Shown: positions 31,888 to 42,975 of the stretch, one piece after another
Numbering within the stretch: the stretch's first letter is position 1
Layout: each line of letters starts with the position of its first letter
From: Cycas panzhihuaensis
Taxonomy: Eukaryota > Cycadophyta
Length of the DNA: 64,000 nt
NCBI GenBank assembly: GCA_023213395.1
Contig: CM041465.1
Span: forward strand, 74,655,741 to 74,719,740
Direction of reading: 5' to 3'
The notes under the pieces: model-generated
Databases searched by the model: none
What the model saw: the letters and a program-made list of their open reading frames with translations, nothing else
What the model was told of the DNA's origin: nothing
Translations under genes and position numbers: made by a program

Positions 31888-33900
31888 ATGCGACGCTTTT
31901 CTCGTCGTTTGCGCGGTCTACCTCCTTTGTTAGAAGATCCTGAGTATCACCCTCTTCCTTTGTCAGATTATGATCCGACTATGGAGGGGTACTCCGCCGA
32001 TTAGACCTACCACACTTCAACTTTGGAAACCCATGATTTTCCTTCTCCTATTCTCGGATCCACCCAAGAGGGTGATGACCCCCTTTATTACCCAAATGAC
32101 CAACACCTTTCATTTGAAGTCCATCCTTCTACCCATGCTGTAGAAGGACCTGTTCCTCTTGAGACTTGCCACGAAGTTGGTGACTCTTATGAGGAGCGTT
32201 TGAGGAACCTACTTTGTTCGAGGTTCTAATTACCTCTTACGAGTATGTGGGGACTCCTCCTGTTGACATGGTTGAAGCTCTTAATGAGTGTCGCCACGCG
32301 GCACGCTTGCAACCGCATCCTGGACGGCTTGAGGGTGCCCTTCGTGGAGGAGCCTCTTCCTCTTCCGCTCCTCCCCCGCATGCCTCATCCTCATCCACCC
32401 TTCCTTTGACAACAAACCCCTTTGTGCCCACGCGCATGACCCATTCATTCCCAGTTCCCGCGGTGGGGGCACGTGTTGCGCCTTCGCTTTCATCGGGTCT
32501 TAGTATTTGGGATCCCTCATGGTGTGTCTTTCCCTCAATTGAAGGTTAGCATACTGCTCCTAACCAAACCAATGTGCCATCCCTAATGTGGCACATGCTG
32601 CTCCTAGTAGGCCTATTGGTCCTACTAGCATTCCAACCACTAGCTATGTGGGGTCCGCTCCCACACACCCTCAAACCCAACACGTTGGTGCTTCCTTCTA
32701 TTCCCCGGTATACTTCTCAACCTTAAAGGTGGTAGAGGAAGCCGTCTTCCCGTTTATGGGGTGGATCCGCTACACCCATATGGGATCGCTCCACCTACGG
32801 GTGGCCCATATGGGCAAAACCCGGTTCCACATCCCTCTTGCCCATCTTCCAACGTAATTCCATCCGTTGTGCCTTCACAAGGGAACCCAACTCCCTTCCA
32901 AGGCACCTACCCCTACGCCTCTTTTCAGCAAGGGGCGTTGCCTCAAGGAGGGATGGGTGTTCCACCCCCATCCGCTCCTTGTGCATTACCTACTTCGACA
33001 TTCATTGATCCCATGGTTCAGGCAAGGGCACGCCCCTTCATGGACTTTAGGTCAACCCCTCTTTCCGTTGAGGCGTTGCAAACCAACTTGCCGCCTCATC
33101 CCCCTGAAGTTCTTAGATTCGATGGAACTTCATCGCAAGACCCGGCGGAGCATGTGCGTAGTTTTTCTATGGCATGCATCAATTACTGGGCTTACAACCA
33201 CATTTTAATGAAGTTGTTCCCGCGATCCTTGCAGGGCGACGCCCTCAAGTGGTTCTATCATCTCCCTGCCCATTCCATCCATTCATTCCAGTAATTGGTA
33301 GACGAGTTCATCAACTATTTTGATGTAGCTCGTCCATTCGAGAGCAGAATGAAGTCCCTTCTTTCGCTCAAACAAGGTCACGATGAGATGAATCGTGACT
33401 TTGTGCGGCGATTCCACGACTTACTTCACTCCACTAAGGCAACATTGCCCGAGGAGCTGAAACGAGACCTTTTCGTTAACGCACTTCGTCCCGAAGTCCA
33501 TGTGGAAGTCCTCAAGATGGGGGCAACCACATGTGACTCCGCGATCGCCAAGTGCTTGGCGTTGGAGGCTATTGAGATCCAAGCTGGTCTCAAGAAACCT
33601 CTTAAGCCCTCACAACGTCGTGAGGCACCACCCCCTACCAAGGATACCAAACCTTCCCAACTGACTCGGTCTTCCTCTCATCCTACCGAGAGGACCTTAG
33701 ACCCTCTCACATCAGCCATATATCGCTTGAGCGTACGATGAAGGAACTCAAGCTTCAAGGTCCTTCATCCCCTACATCTAACAAACAAGTCCAACAAACT
33801 ACCCAAGCCCCTCTTCCCTGGAATGGAAACACCCAGTCCTCTCAAGCGAGAAGGTCCGACCCCCCGCTTGAGAAGAAGTGGTGCTCCATTCATGGGGATT
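31888..33900 (+). pseudogene. Element T gag
   Basis: The ATG at 31888 starts a basic sequence (MRRFSRRLRGLPP). The frame meets a TAG near 32003 and resumes. 32240-33060 is a long proline/serine/threonine-rich linker with a frame change. The retrotransposon gag domain runs from about 33107 (EVLRFDGTSSQDPAEHVRSF), through LQGDALKWFYHLP, then a TAA at 33292-33294, and on to FVNALRPEVHVEVLKMG. A KKWCSIHGDCFHDD motif near 33870-33910, in another frame, is the likely degenerate zinc knuckle. Function: particle assembly. The copy needs several corrections to be open, so it is dead. Confidence 0.85.
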
Positions 33901-35541
33901 GCTTCCACGATGATTCGGCTAGGGCCCAAAGATCCAAAGGATGCCCCTCGACATGATTCTTCCCCCAAACGGGCCTCAAGACCTAATTTGGATCAGCCAG
34001 TTCACAAGGATCCGTTCCCTAAACATGGGGAACGCGATTGCAACCCCCAAACTAAGAACAACCGTAACCGAGGAAGATCGTCTGATCCCTGTCCTTCCCG
34101 CGACAAAGGGAAGGGCACTCGGAACTCGTCTTCCTCCTCTCGTTCTCCTAGTCATCGCACCCCGTCGCCTTCACGACCTCAGAACAGGGGGGAGAAGGTG
34201 ATTCAGTTGCTTGAAGCAACTCCCACTTTTGCCCTTATGCGATCTCAAGCTGCTAAGGAAGCGGCAGGAGCTTCTTGTCCTTCTATTCCTTCCGACCCTC
34301 TTCCAGAAACCCTTCCTCTGGAAGTCCCTCTCTTTCCCAAGGCTATTCCTGTACGCCCGGGTCGTTACGATTTTCGAAGGGCACTTACCCAACCTATCGG
34401 GAAGGGTAAGCCCTTCTCCGTCGTGGACGAGCTCCATACGGTGGCTACAGGAATGTCCTTGATGGACGTTCTGAGGAGTTGCCCCAAGCATCGAGCCCTT
34501 CTCCTGGAAGCTTTAGGGTCAAGTGATGTGCCTATCCATGCTTTGGGTGTCGCTCAAGGTAGTGGACCTGTTATCTCATTTGATCCTAAGGACCTTCCTC
34601 CCGCCAGTGAAAGGGAACATCAGTGGAACTTCCCATTCACCATCACCATAGATACACCTGATTGTACTCTTCGAAGAACAGTTGTCGACAACGGTTCTTC
34701 TGTCAATGCCATGCCCTTGCGTGTCATGCAAGAGCTTGGTATTTCTGCCTTGGAACCTATTCCCTGGCGATGCCAAGGTTACGACGGTAGCGAGAAGACC
34801 CCTTTGGGATCTGTCGCGATTCCGCTTACCCTTGAGGGCAAGACCGTTCTTGCCAACGTTGTAGTCCTCGACGTCGACGTGGATTACAACCTCCTCCTAG
34901 GTCCTCCATGGCTCGATCAAATGGGAGCCGTGTGCTCGACTCTTTGGGGACAACTCAAGTTCGTCCATGACGGACGAATGAGAGTGATTCCCCGCGAATG
35001 CCCGTCGACCAAACAAACTCGCTCTACCAGTTCAGCGAACCAAGGCTCATCGACTCACGCCTCGGCTTGCTCTATTGGTATACCTAACCCGTCCGAAGAA
35101 GATCCCGTATCTTCTCCTCCTAGTCTCACGCGATTTGCCCCTATTGACGTTGGGAGTTACGGGTACCTTGCTTCGTTTAGTGACGACGAGTCACTCGACG
35201 AAGACGAGGATTGTCCTCATCCCGTCTCTTTCCTCCGCGCCAGTAGGTCGCACCCGCCTTGTTTTGGATCCCCATCTAGAACTTCTTTCGTTGGTGAGGC
35301 TAGCCCCTCGTGCATGTCACATGTCATCGCTCGTGTTGACCCTCCGATCACCAGTTCTTCTTTTTCATTACCCCCCGTAGGTAATGGTTTTGAGGAATTG
35401 CCTTTCGCTCCTTCTGAGGAGCCTCTTTCTAGTTTCCCTTCGGATTCCCATGAGGAAGTTGGGCAACCCGACGGCCATCACGGTCCCGTTGCTCCTACTC
35501 CCTTCAGTGCTTCTTCTACTTGAAGTAAGGTCATCCATGGG
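33901..35541 (+). pseudogene. Element T aspartic protease region
   Basis: A long open frame (in frame 1 from 33823 to TGA 35521-35523). A basic R/S/P-rich stretch follows to 34190. The retropepsin domain lies at about 34620-34960: TVVDNGSSVNAMPLRVMQEL carries the DxGSS active site (DNGSS), and VDYNLLLGPPWLDQMGAV is the flap/C-terminal signature of Tat-type proteases. The rest to 35520 is a Ser/Pro/acidic linker. Only the final TGA, probably from CGA, separates it from RT in the same frame. The protease may be structurally intact. Confidence 0.88.
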
Positions 35542-37165
35542 GTGGATTATTTCGAGGATGACGAAGCCCTGCTTGAGCATCTAGCAGGCCTTGTGCCCAA
35601 CTTGCCTTCTGGTCACCACCGGCTTGGTCATCAGAAGATTCTCGCGATCGGGTCCACGCTTGCCGATCCGATCCCATCTCCCATTCCTCCTCCTCCCGTT
35701 GATCTTGCCCCTCTCCACTTCAAGGAGGGCAATGCCATGTGCATGGGGGCAAGTCAAGACATAGTCTTGGCCCCGAGCAAGGTCATTAGGGTCGGGTTGG
35801 AATGTTCTCCTGATGAGATAAGGGAGTACTCCCTTCTGTTCCAGGAGTTCCGAGACATTTTTGCGTAGGATTATGCTGACATGAAGGGAATCGACCCATC
35901 GATTGTCACTCATAACCTCACCACCCTTCCTGGCGCCCGCCTGCGTGCGGCGTCCTTCACCGAAGCTCTGCGCCAAGATGGAGGTCGAGAAGCTTCTGGA
36001 CGCTGGGCTTATTACTTCTATTGACTACCCTAAGTGGGTCTCCAACATCGTTCCCGTTACTAAAAAGAATGGGGCGATCCATATCCGCATCGACTTTCAC
36101 AACATCAACAACGCTTGTCCTAAGGACAACTTTCCGTTACCCTTCCTCGATCAAATCATCGATCATACCGCCGGATTTAAAGTGATGTCCCTAATGGACG
36201 GCTTCTCCGGCTATAACCAAATCCAGATTTCTCCCGAAGACCGCCATAAGATGGCCTTCACTACTCCCTGGGGTACCTTCGCCTATAAGGCGATGCGCTT
36301 TGGCCCTAAGAATGCAGGTGCTACTTACCAAAGAGCCATGCATTTTATCTTCCATGACCTCATCAATGACACGTTGGAGGTCTTCATGGACGATATGATG
36401 GGTCTTTCCTGCATGAGAGCCCATCACCCTTTCGACTTGCATGCCATCTTCTCGCGATGCCACGAGTATCACGTCAGTCTTAATCCGCTTAAATGCGTGT
36501 TTACCGTTACTTCGGGTAAACTCCTCAGATTCCTTGTATCCAAACTAGGAATTCAGATTGACCCTGACAAAGTCAGAGTGATCCTCGACATGCCGCCACC
36601 TAGAACTCAACGGTAGATTAAGTCATTTCTAGGCAGGCTCGGTTTCCTCAAGCGTTTCTTAGCCAATTTTTTTGTGAGCGCTAAACCCCTCACAAACCTA
36701 TTGAAGAAGGGAGCTCCTTTTGCCTGGTCTGACAAGACCCAAAAGGCCTTCGAAGGACTCAAGGAAGCCCTGGCTTCCGCTCCTACGTTGGCGCCTCCCC
36801 GATTCGATAGGCCCTTTATCCTGTATACCTTGGCGACTGACGAATCCTTGGGCGCTATGCTCGCTCAGGAGGACAACTCAAGAACTGAGAGAGCTATATA
36901 TTTCATCAGTCGCACTCTTGTGGCTGCTGACCTTAACTATTCCCCTGCCGAGAAGGAATGCCTCTCCTTGGTCCATGTGACCAAGAAGTTCAGGCACTAC
37001 TTGCTCTCAAGAACACCACCAAGGTGATCGTCAATCTGATCCCTCATATACCTGCTAACTCGCTCGGATTTGACGGGTAGGGCTGGTCGTTGGGCCGTCC
37101 TGCTCCAAGAGTTCGATCTCTACATCGTTAACTGGAAATCGAAGAAGGGAATGATAGTGGCTGAG
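35542..37165 (+). pseudogene. Element T reverse transcriptase and RNase H
   Basis: The lead-in at 35542-35868 ends LLFQEFRDIFA then TAG, where plant relatives have Trp. RT resumes one frame over near 35940: KMEVEKLLDAGLITSIDYPK, VPVTKKNGAIHIRIDFHNIN, GFSGYNQIQI and WGTFAYKAMRFGPKNAGATY. The catalytic box reads FMDDM (near 36388-36402), keeping both Asp. A TAG at 36614-36616 is followed by the connection (SFLGRLGFLKRFL) and RNase H (FILYTLATDESLGAMLAQED, DLNYSPAEKECLSLV). A short double frameshift is seen at 37000-37050. About four lesions in total. Confidence 0.9.
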
Positions 37166-38523
37166 CAACTTGCTGACGCCCCTATCCCTAACTCCTTTGA
37201 TACTCCCGTTGACGACTCTCTCCCCGATGAGTCTATCCTGACGATTAAGGGAGCTTCTCCCCATCCACTCATCGACAATGAGTGGTACGGCGACATAGTG
37301 CGGTATCTTACATAGCAGGAATACCGCCCTGACACTAGTAGTAAAGTTAGATCTCGCATTCGGACTTCTGCTAGGCAATACCTCCTCGTGGACGAGGTAT
37401 TGTACAAGAGGTCCTTCGACGGGATCCTCCTCGTGCGTCAAGCCACTAACGGTCGATCGGCACTTCGCGAATGCCACCACGGCATTTGTGGAGGTCACTT
37501 TGGGGGCCAATCTATGGCTCAGAGGATCCTCTGCATGGGCTATTTTTGGCCGTCTCTTTTTAAAGACGCTCATGCCTTTGCTCTGAAATGTCAGCGATGT
37601 CAAGAGCACGCCAACATTTTCCATGTGCCCTCCGAGGCCTTGCATCCTATCATTTCGCCATGGCCCTTCGCTCAGTGGGGACTAGACCTCATTGGGGCTA
37701 TCTCCCCACCTTCGTCATCACAGCACAAGTTCATCTTGACTGTCACGGAGTATTTCACCAAATGGGTGGAGGCCATCCCCTTGATCACTACTCCTGGCAA
37801 AACGATTGCCACATTCATTTATCAGCATATCATTTACCGTTTTGGAATTCTGGACGTCCTGATTACTGACAACGGAACTCCTTTCTGTAATAAGGAGGTG
37901 GATGAGCTTTGTGAGAAATTCAAAATCTCTCACCAGACTTCCTCCCCTTACTACCCTCAGGCAAATGGCCAAGTGGAGTCTTTCAATAAGACTCTCGTCA
38001 GCATTCTCAAAAAGACCGTCGCTCAATCCCAAAAGGATTGGCAGCTTCAGTTGCCCTCTGCCTTGTGGGCTTATCGCACCTCTATCCATTCCGCCACGGG
38101 AATGACCTCGTTCTCCCTAGTCTACGATACTAAGGTAGTACTCCCATTGGAGGTGGAGATTCCTTCCTTGTGAATCTCCCTTCGAGGTTTCATCGACGAA
38201 GAGTCGACCCGCTGTGCCCGTCACCGGACCTCGAAGCTTTGGATGAGAGACGCTTAGCCGCCTATCAGGCTAACCTAGCATCCAAAGCCCGCTCACAAAG
38301 GGCCTACGATAAGCACCTTCGTTCCCGCCCTTTGTTCCCTAGGGACTATGTCCTCAAGCTCGAGTATCTCCATAACCGTTTGACCAAATTCAAACCCCGA
38401 TGGGTTGGTCCTTTCGTCATTATCGAATCCCTTGATAATGGTGCCTATAGGATAGCCACCCTAGAAGGGCTTGAATTTAAGAAAGCTATTAATGGAAAGT
38501 TCCTTAAGAGGTTCTACGCATGA
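37166..38523 (+). pseudogene. Element T integrase
   Basis: The HHCC zinc domain is at about 37465-37605 (HHGICGGHFGG ... ALKCQRCQEH). The catalytic core keeps D, D and E: WGLDLIGAI (37678-37704), ITDNGTPF (37864-37887) and NGQVESFNKT (37966-37995). The frame is open from 37388 to 38173; a TAG interrupts the lead-in at 37313-37315. A frameshift near 38170 separates the C-terminal domain (38170-38523), which contains KFKPRWVGPFVI, a GPY/F-type module, and ends NGKFLKRFYA. No chromodomain is present, as expected for a non-chromoviral lineage. Confidence 0.92.
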
Positions 38524-39174
38524 CCTCTCGGCGACCATGTCGCCCTACTCCAAAATGAGCCTAAACTACCATCTTAGGTTGTCCCCATTCTTCCCAACCA
38601 CGGGTGGAATGGCAATTTAAGATGGACCCCGCTTTGTTTTCTCGGTTCCTTCATGGAACCCGTGATTCCGTATCCTCCTGGGAACCCCGCTGCCTGCTTG
38701 GGCATCCCCGACCAAGAGGGACGCTTGGGGCACCGCCGCCTCTTCCTTGTCTGCTGCTTCTTCGCATATTCCGCTATGCTCTCCCGTAGACATGTATGCC
38801 GCCCTGCTCCCTAACCTCACACTTCTATGTCGTCCCACTCACGGCGTGTGTGTGTGCCCCTGTTAGGTGTGTGGTCATACATGGGAGGAAACGCATGTCC
38901 ATACAACAAAATATCCACAACATAAAACATCCATAACATAACATTTATAACCAACAAAATAAACATACATGTCATCCACATATGATGCATCATATACAGT
39001 ATCTCATATCCGAATGGGGTCCAGTCACCCCATGCATATATATATACATATCCAAAATCATGTCACCATACATCCTGGGAAGTGTGTCCTCAGGGGGTAC
39101 AACCATATGATCCTATATATGACCCCCTGGAGGCCCGTGCTTTCCTGTCAAAACCATATACATGTGCATGTCCC
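38524..39174. other. Spacer between integrase and antisense gene
   Basis: No gene called. 38880-39080 is A/T-rich with ATATATATA, in contrast to the GC-rich surroundings, and would be the 3' untranslated end of the antisense gene. Plus-strand frames across 38969-39712 are shadows of that gene. Confidence 0.5.
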
Positions 39175-41048
39175 TCATGTCGCCGCTTCTGGGGTGCCAT
39201 CTCCCGGTCTCTGTGATCCCTCTCCTGGGGACCACATGCCTCCGAGGCTCCTCCTGGGCCTCCGCGAGCTGCCTGCCTCGCTCTCCTCATCCCTGGGCCA
39301 TCTCGGGGTCCTCATCGCCGTGTGGGTACGTGTCCTGCTCCGGCTCGACCTCGAGACCATCCGATACCACCGATCGTATATGGCCTGGATACGATCCCGC
39401 TCTCCCCCGAGTGCCTCCTCTGTCCCCCTGAGATGCTCAGTGATCACTGCTAGCTGGGTTCAGCTCTCTTCATCTCCACCTGCACCACCCTGTGCCTCTA
39501 GAGCCTGTACCCGTCCTCGTAGCTCATCTCGCTCGTGTCTCGCGTCATCTCTCTCCTACTACAGTCGTCCCTGGGATGTCGCATGCTCTTGGGACTCTGC
39601 AGCCCATATGTCCCTCGCCCTCACCAACAGGGCGAATGCCTCTCTGTGGGCTCCTGCCGCTCTAGGCTCGTCACCTGCCTGGATGGGCGGTTGCCCCTCT
39701 GCATACACCTGAGGGAATATCTCCATCACCACAGCCTCCACCAATCTCTGGATCCCTGTTATACCTGCCAATGCAATAGGCCATGTGTCAGTCTATATCT
39801 CACTATACCATGATCAAATCAAACCAAACATCTATCTGGATGCCAAATGACTCTGGAAAAGGTTAGGTCTCACCTGCTGTGGTCGCCGCCTCCTCCGGGT
39901 CGCGGCATCCTCCCCTCCTGGCTCTCCGCCAGCTGCTGGTGCCTCGTCCTCCAGCACCTCCTCTGCCTGGGTCCCTCTCCTCGGGGGGGTGGGCCCAGCT
40001 CTTGTCCCTACGGATCCCATCACGATCCGTAGCCTGCGGGCCCTAATCACGGGTCCTCTGATCTCGCCACATGCCCTGCACTGCTGTCTCTCCTCCAGCC
40101 CGGATGGACCCTCCGCCTCTCCTTGTCCCCGAGGGACTGCCTCGCAGTCATGATGGGCTGGCCCCGCTATCTCCACTGTCTCCATCATCCCCATCACCGC
40201 GATCATCGCCGCGGCACTCCCTCACTTCCGCCCGCTGCTGCCGCTATCCCACCTCACCGTCTGTAAGGCTCACTATGTAGTCTGGGAGGGTGAGGAGGTC
40301 TAGTGATGTGGCCTCCACCGATCGCCTAACATGGGCTCATCCTCCGTCCCCCGCCGAGTCTACCACCGTGGACCATCGGGCTGCTCTGTAATGGGGTGTG
40401 GTCCCCACCGTGCCACCGCCAAGTGGTCAAGTACCCGACCGTAGTAGTGTGTTGTATGATAGCCCACCTGCCGGACGTCCCGATAGTATCCAATCGGGCG
40501 ATGAGGTTCGCCGCCATCGTGGTCGCCCAATCCATCCTCTCGTCTTCGCGCGGGCGAATCGCATCCATCCACCCGCTCGGGACCTCTCTATAGTTACATT
40601 TCGGGAAATTTGGAGCAGAATACAGATCACCGGCTTCCTCACTCGAGGAATCCCGACATCGAACTGCTCTGAGGGGTGCTCCTCCGATCCTATCTGCTGC
40701 CTCTGTGAAGAACAGTAGCCTCCCTCAGGCCGCCTGTCAAGGCCGTCCCGAGTCTCACCGGCCTCCCATCACGGAACTCCCGATCCGCCGAATATCTCTC
40801 GGTGTGATAGTCACGTCACCTACCTGTGGTAGGTGGAACACATGTCTCCTCCTGTCCCAATGGGACACTATGTCGACCAGCAGTCTCTGATCTGAGGTAT
40901 ACTGAGGTATCTTGAGGGCCTTGTACAGGCCACACCTCTGTAGGATCTCCCTATCCTCCTGTGTTGCCATCTCCATGTAACTCAACATAGCCATACCTAC
41001 GTTCTCGCTACATTCACATGAGGACTGTTCACACCACAAACAACTCAA
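39175..41048 (-). pseudogene. Antisense plant mobile domain (PMD)-like gene of element T
   Basis: Runs against gag-pol. The first exon-like part (41048-40755) reads MEMATQEDREILQRCGLYKA, then DQRLLVDIVSHWDRRRHVFH, then LPQVGDVTITPRDIRRI. This layout (a GLY..L.IP start, a W-R..THTFHLP-like stretch, then TITxxD) is that of plant mobile domain / aminotransferase-like proteins found in plant transposons. Later parts are in shifted frames: 40568-40326 (ERMDWATTMAANLIARLD), 40206-39874 (Arg/Pro/Glu-rich) and 39771-39175 (a predicted coiled coil, RDDARHERDELRGRVQALEA). A possible intron has donor CAG|GTGAGA at 39873 and acceptor GGCAG at 39765, but the frame across it is not resolved. Function unknown; the copy is decayed. 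Confidence 0.65.
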
Positions 41049-41155
41049 ATTAGTCTCATGTTAGCCACTATCACCCCTCTCTCTCTCAAATCTCTCTCTG
41101 CCTGAGATTTAGGGATCTTTTGCCCCTCATGTCAGTTTTTCTGCCTTCGTACCGC

Positions 41156-41185
41156 GCCAAACTTAGCGATACCACTAAGTTTGGC
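41156..41185. other. Perfect 11-bp inverted repeat (hairpin)
   Basis: GCCAAACTTAG, 8-base loop, CTAAGTTTGGC. It lies ~110 bp upstream of the antisense gene start. Confidence 0.9.
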
Positions 41186-41216
41186 ACGGGTCCCGTGGCG
41201 ATATGGGGCCATGAAT

Positions 41217-41232
41217 GATCGCGATCGCGATC
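41217..41232. other. 16-bp palindrome GATCGCGATCGCGATC
   Basis: Perfectly self-complementary and CpG-rich, 31 bases after the hairpin; retained in a genome where CpG decay is evident. Confidence 0.85.
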
Positions 41233-41664
41233 AATCCGTCATGCAGACGAATCGATCCCCAAAGGGGGATTTCTTAAAACCAAAATTTTTACGGTGGACC
41301 GTGGGGCCCACCGGACCGTGGCCCCTAATGCCCAGGTCCCCGCCTCTTTCTGGGTCTGATTCGGATCCCGAGAGGCCTTTCGTTGCCCATAAGGGGCACT
41401 AAAACTAGATAAGAAACCTTAAAAAAATTGTAAAAATAGACAAACTTCGAACTTTGAGATGGGCTAGGTTTAGTGACATCCACTCACTAGATCTGGTCTC
41501 GCTACTGCCATGTCATCTCGGGTCGTCTTTGCCGGCTCTCTCGCTCCCGATCCGACGGCCTGATCTCCTCTGCGTGCCTCCGGTTGAGGCGCCCGCTCAC
41601 GTAAGGAAATGGCTCTGGTTTCAGATGAGAGCCGTGAAAATGAATCCATTTTCCTGGTTTTCCT

Positions 41665-41672
41665 TATATAAA
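41665..41672 (+). promoter_or_regulatory. TATA-like box upstream of the archaeal-type RNase H ORF
   Basis: TATATAAA in a GC-rich context, 503 bp before the ATG at 42175. It could drive a separate transcript. Sequence evidence only. Confidence 0.35.
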
Positions 41673-42174
41673 GTGGGCCCCAACGCACTTCCTCCGCTTT
41701 TGGTCTTGCCGCTTGTTGTGACCGTCTCGTTCCCGATTACCTTTGCCTTCGCCTCATCAATGCGCTTTATCGATGCCCTTCCTGCCCGCCCTTGTGAGGG
41801 CATTTATGGTGCCTCGTTATCGCACTTTTGCTAGGGCCCTTCTGCATCGTTTTACGTGCTACTCCCGTGCCTGCCCGAGTTTATACTCGTTTAGCTCGTT
41901 TCATAGCCCTGGACTCGCTTTCGCGACCCTTTTTCGCTCTTGGGGTCCCTAAAGGGAATGCTCCCCTGCCCGGGGGCATGTTTCGCTTCCTAAAGCGGCC
42001 CTTTGGTGCCCCAAGAGGCCCTTCCTTCCGACCACTCTCTGCCAGTGATCGGATTGCCTACTCTCGCCCTGGGTAACCTCATTGCTAGGTCCTCCTACCC
42101 TTCACGGCCACTTTCCGCTTGTTTTTCGAGTGTTGTTTCCACCATCCATCGATTGCTTGGATTCCGTGTCACCT

Positions 42175-42627
42175 ATGTCCCTCTACATCTTTACCGACGG
42201 CGGAAGCCGCAGTAATCTTGGACCTTCTTCCGTTGCGTGGATTCTTCGCAGCTCTTCTGGACATGATCTCCTACGCTCTGGGGTCTTCCTCCCAGAGGCT
42301 ACCAACAACGAAGCCGAGTATACAGCTATTATTGAAGCCCTCACTGATGTCCTCTGTTTCCATCACGGACCCATCGTTTTGCTTTGCGACTCTCAAGTTG
42401 TGGTGTCTCATCTCACCCAGGTTTACCAGGTGCGATGCCCTCACTTGAGGACTCTTGCTACCGCTGGATCCCTCTTGGCCCGCTTTTCTTCCGTTGATAT
42501 CCAGCATATCCCTCGGGCCCTCAATGCTGAGGCAGATAGCCTCGTTCGCCTCATCCTTGAACGCTGCCTTTCCTTCTTCTTGGCCAGTCACGAGGCTTGC
42601 CTGGCCTTCCTGTCGCCCAAGCCCTAG
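42175..42627 (+). CDS. Archaeal-type RNase H (aRNH) of element T, intact
   Basis: 150-residue RNase HI-fold protein that would cut the RNA strand of RNA:DNA hybrids. All four catalytic acids are visible: D8 (YIFTDGGSRSN), E48 (ATNNEAEYTAIIEAL), D72 (LLCDSQVVVSHL) and D121 (RALNAEADSL). The TDGGSRxNxGPxxxA pattern and the NNxAEY motif place it with archaeal/bacterial-like RNase H rather than the RNase H fused to gypsy RT, of which element T also has one (36800-37020). Such a second domain downstream of integrase is known for Tat-lineage elements. The start is ATG 42175; the frame is open upstream to 42082 but without similarity. It is the only undamaged ORF in T, ~3.6 kb from integrase with its own possible promoter. 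Confidence 0.85.
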   Translation: MSLYIFTDGGSRSNLGPSSVAWILRSSSGHDLLRSGVFLPEATNNEAEYTAIIEALTDVLCFHHGPIVLLCDSQVVVSHLTQVYQVRCPHLRTLATAGSLLARFSSVDIQHIPRALNAEADSLVRLILERCLSFFLASHEACLAFLSPKP

Positions 42628-42975
42628 GTCGTCTGTCACTTTGCTTTGCGATCCGTACACACCTCCGAAACCAGGTTATTAATGAGGTAAAACTATGGTA
42701 CCCACTATTTGTTCTTTATTTAACTATGCATGTTCCTTTGCATCCTTTGTGGTGGGGGCCCTCACTGCCTCATTCTCCCTCGGTTTGGGTGGCCCATAGC
42801 GGCCTATGTTGTCTCCACCGCCAGATCCACGCGTTCTGCCACGACACTCGCCGGCACCCTTGCCTACTGTTATGATTTTGATTGACATATCTATATACGC
42901 ATGTGCTACTGACAATTATGTTGTCAGCATTCGCCATCGCACCAGGCTTCTGAGCGGCGAGGCTCACGCCAGTGA
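42628..42975 (+). other. Spacer between aRNH and 3' LTR, no polypurine tract seen
   Basis: No gene. The bases before the LTR (GAGGCTCACGCCAGTGA) are not purine-rich, so the usual plus-strand primer site is not apparent. Confidence 0.6.

Larger units (their letters stand above)
41049..42174. other. Divergent region between antisense gene and archaeal-type RNase H
   Basis: About 1.1 kb upstream of both the minus-strand PMD-like gene and the plus-strand RNase H ORF. It holds a CT-rich run (41085-41110), a perfect hairpin (41156-41185), a 16-bp palindrome (41217-41232) and a TATA-like box (41665-41672). No convincing coding sequence; several short frames exist on both strands. Confidence 0.5.

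Noticed and set aside
35581-35976. 131-codon minus-strand frame across T reverse transcriptase, and others such as 37055-37645
   Set aside because: Shadows of plus-strand gag-pol, which carries the recognisable motifs.
38969-39712. 247-codon plus-strand frame between integrase and aRNH
   Set aside because: It is the reverse shadow of the GC-rich antisense gene; its composition (Ser/Arg/Cys/Leu-rich) is typical of an antisense frame.
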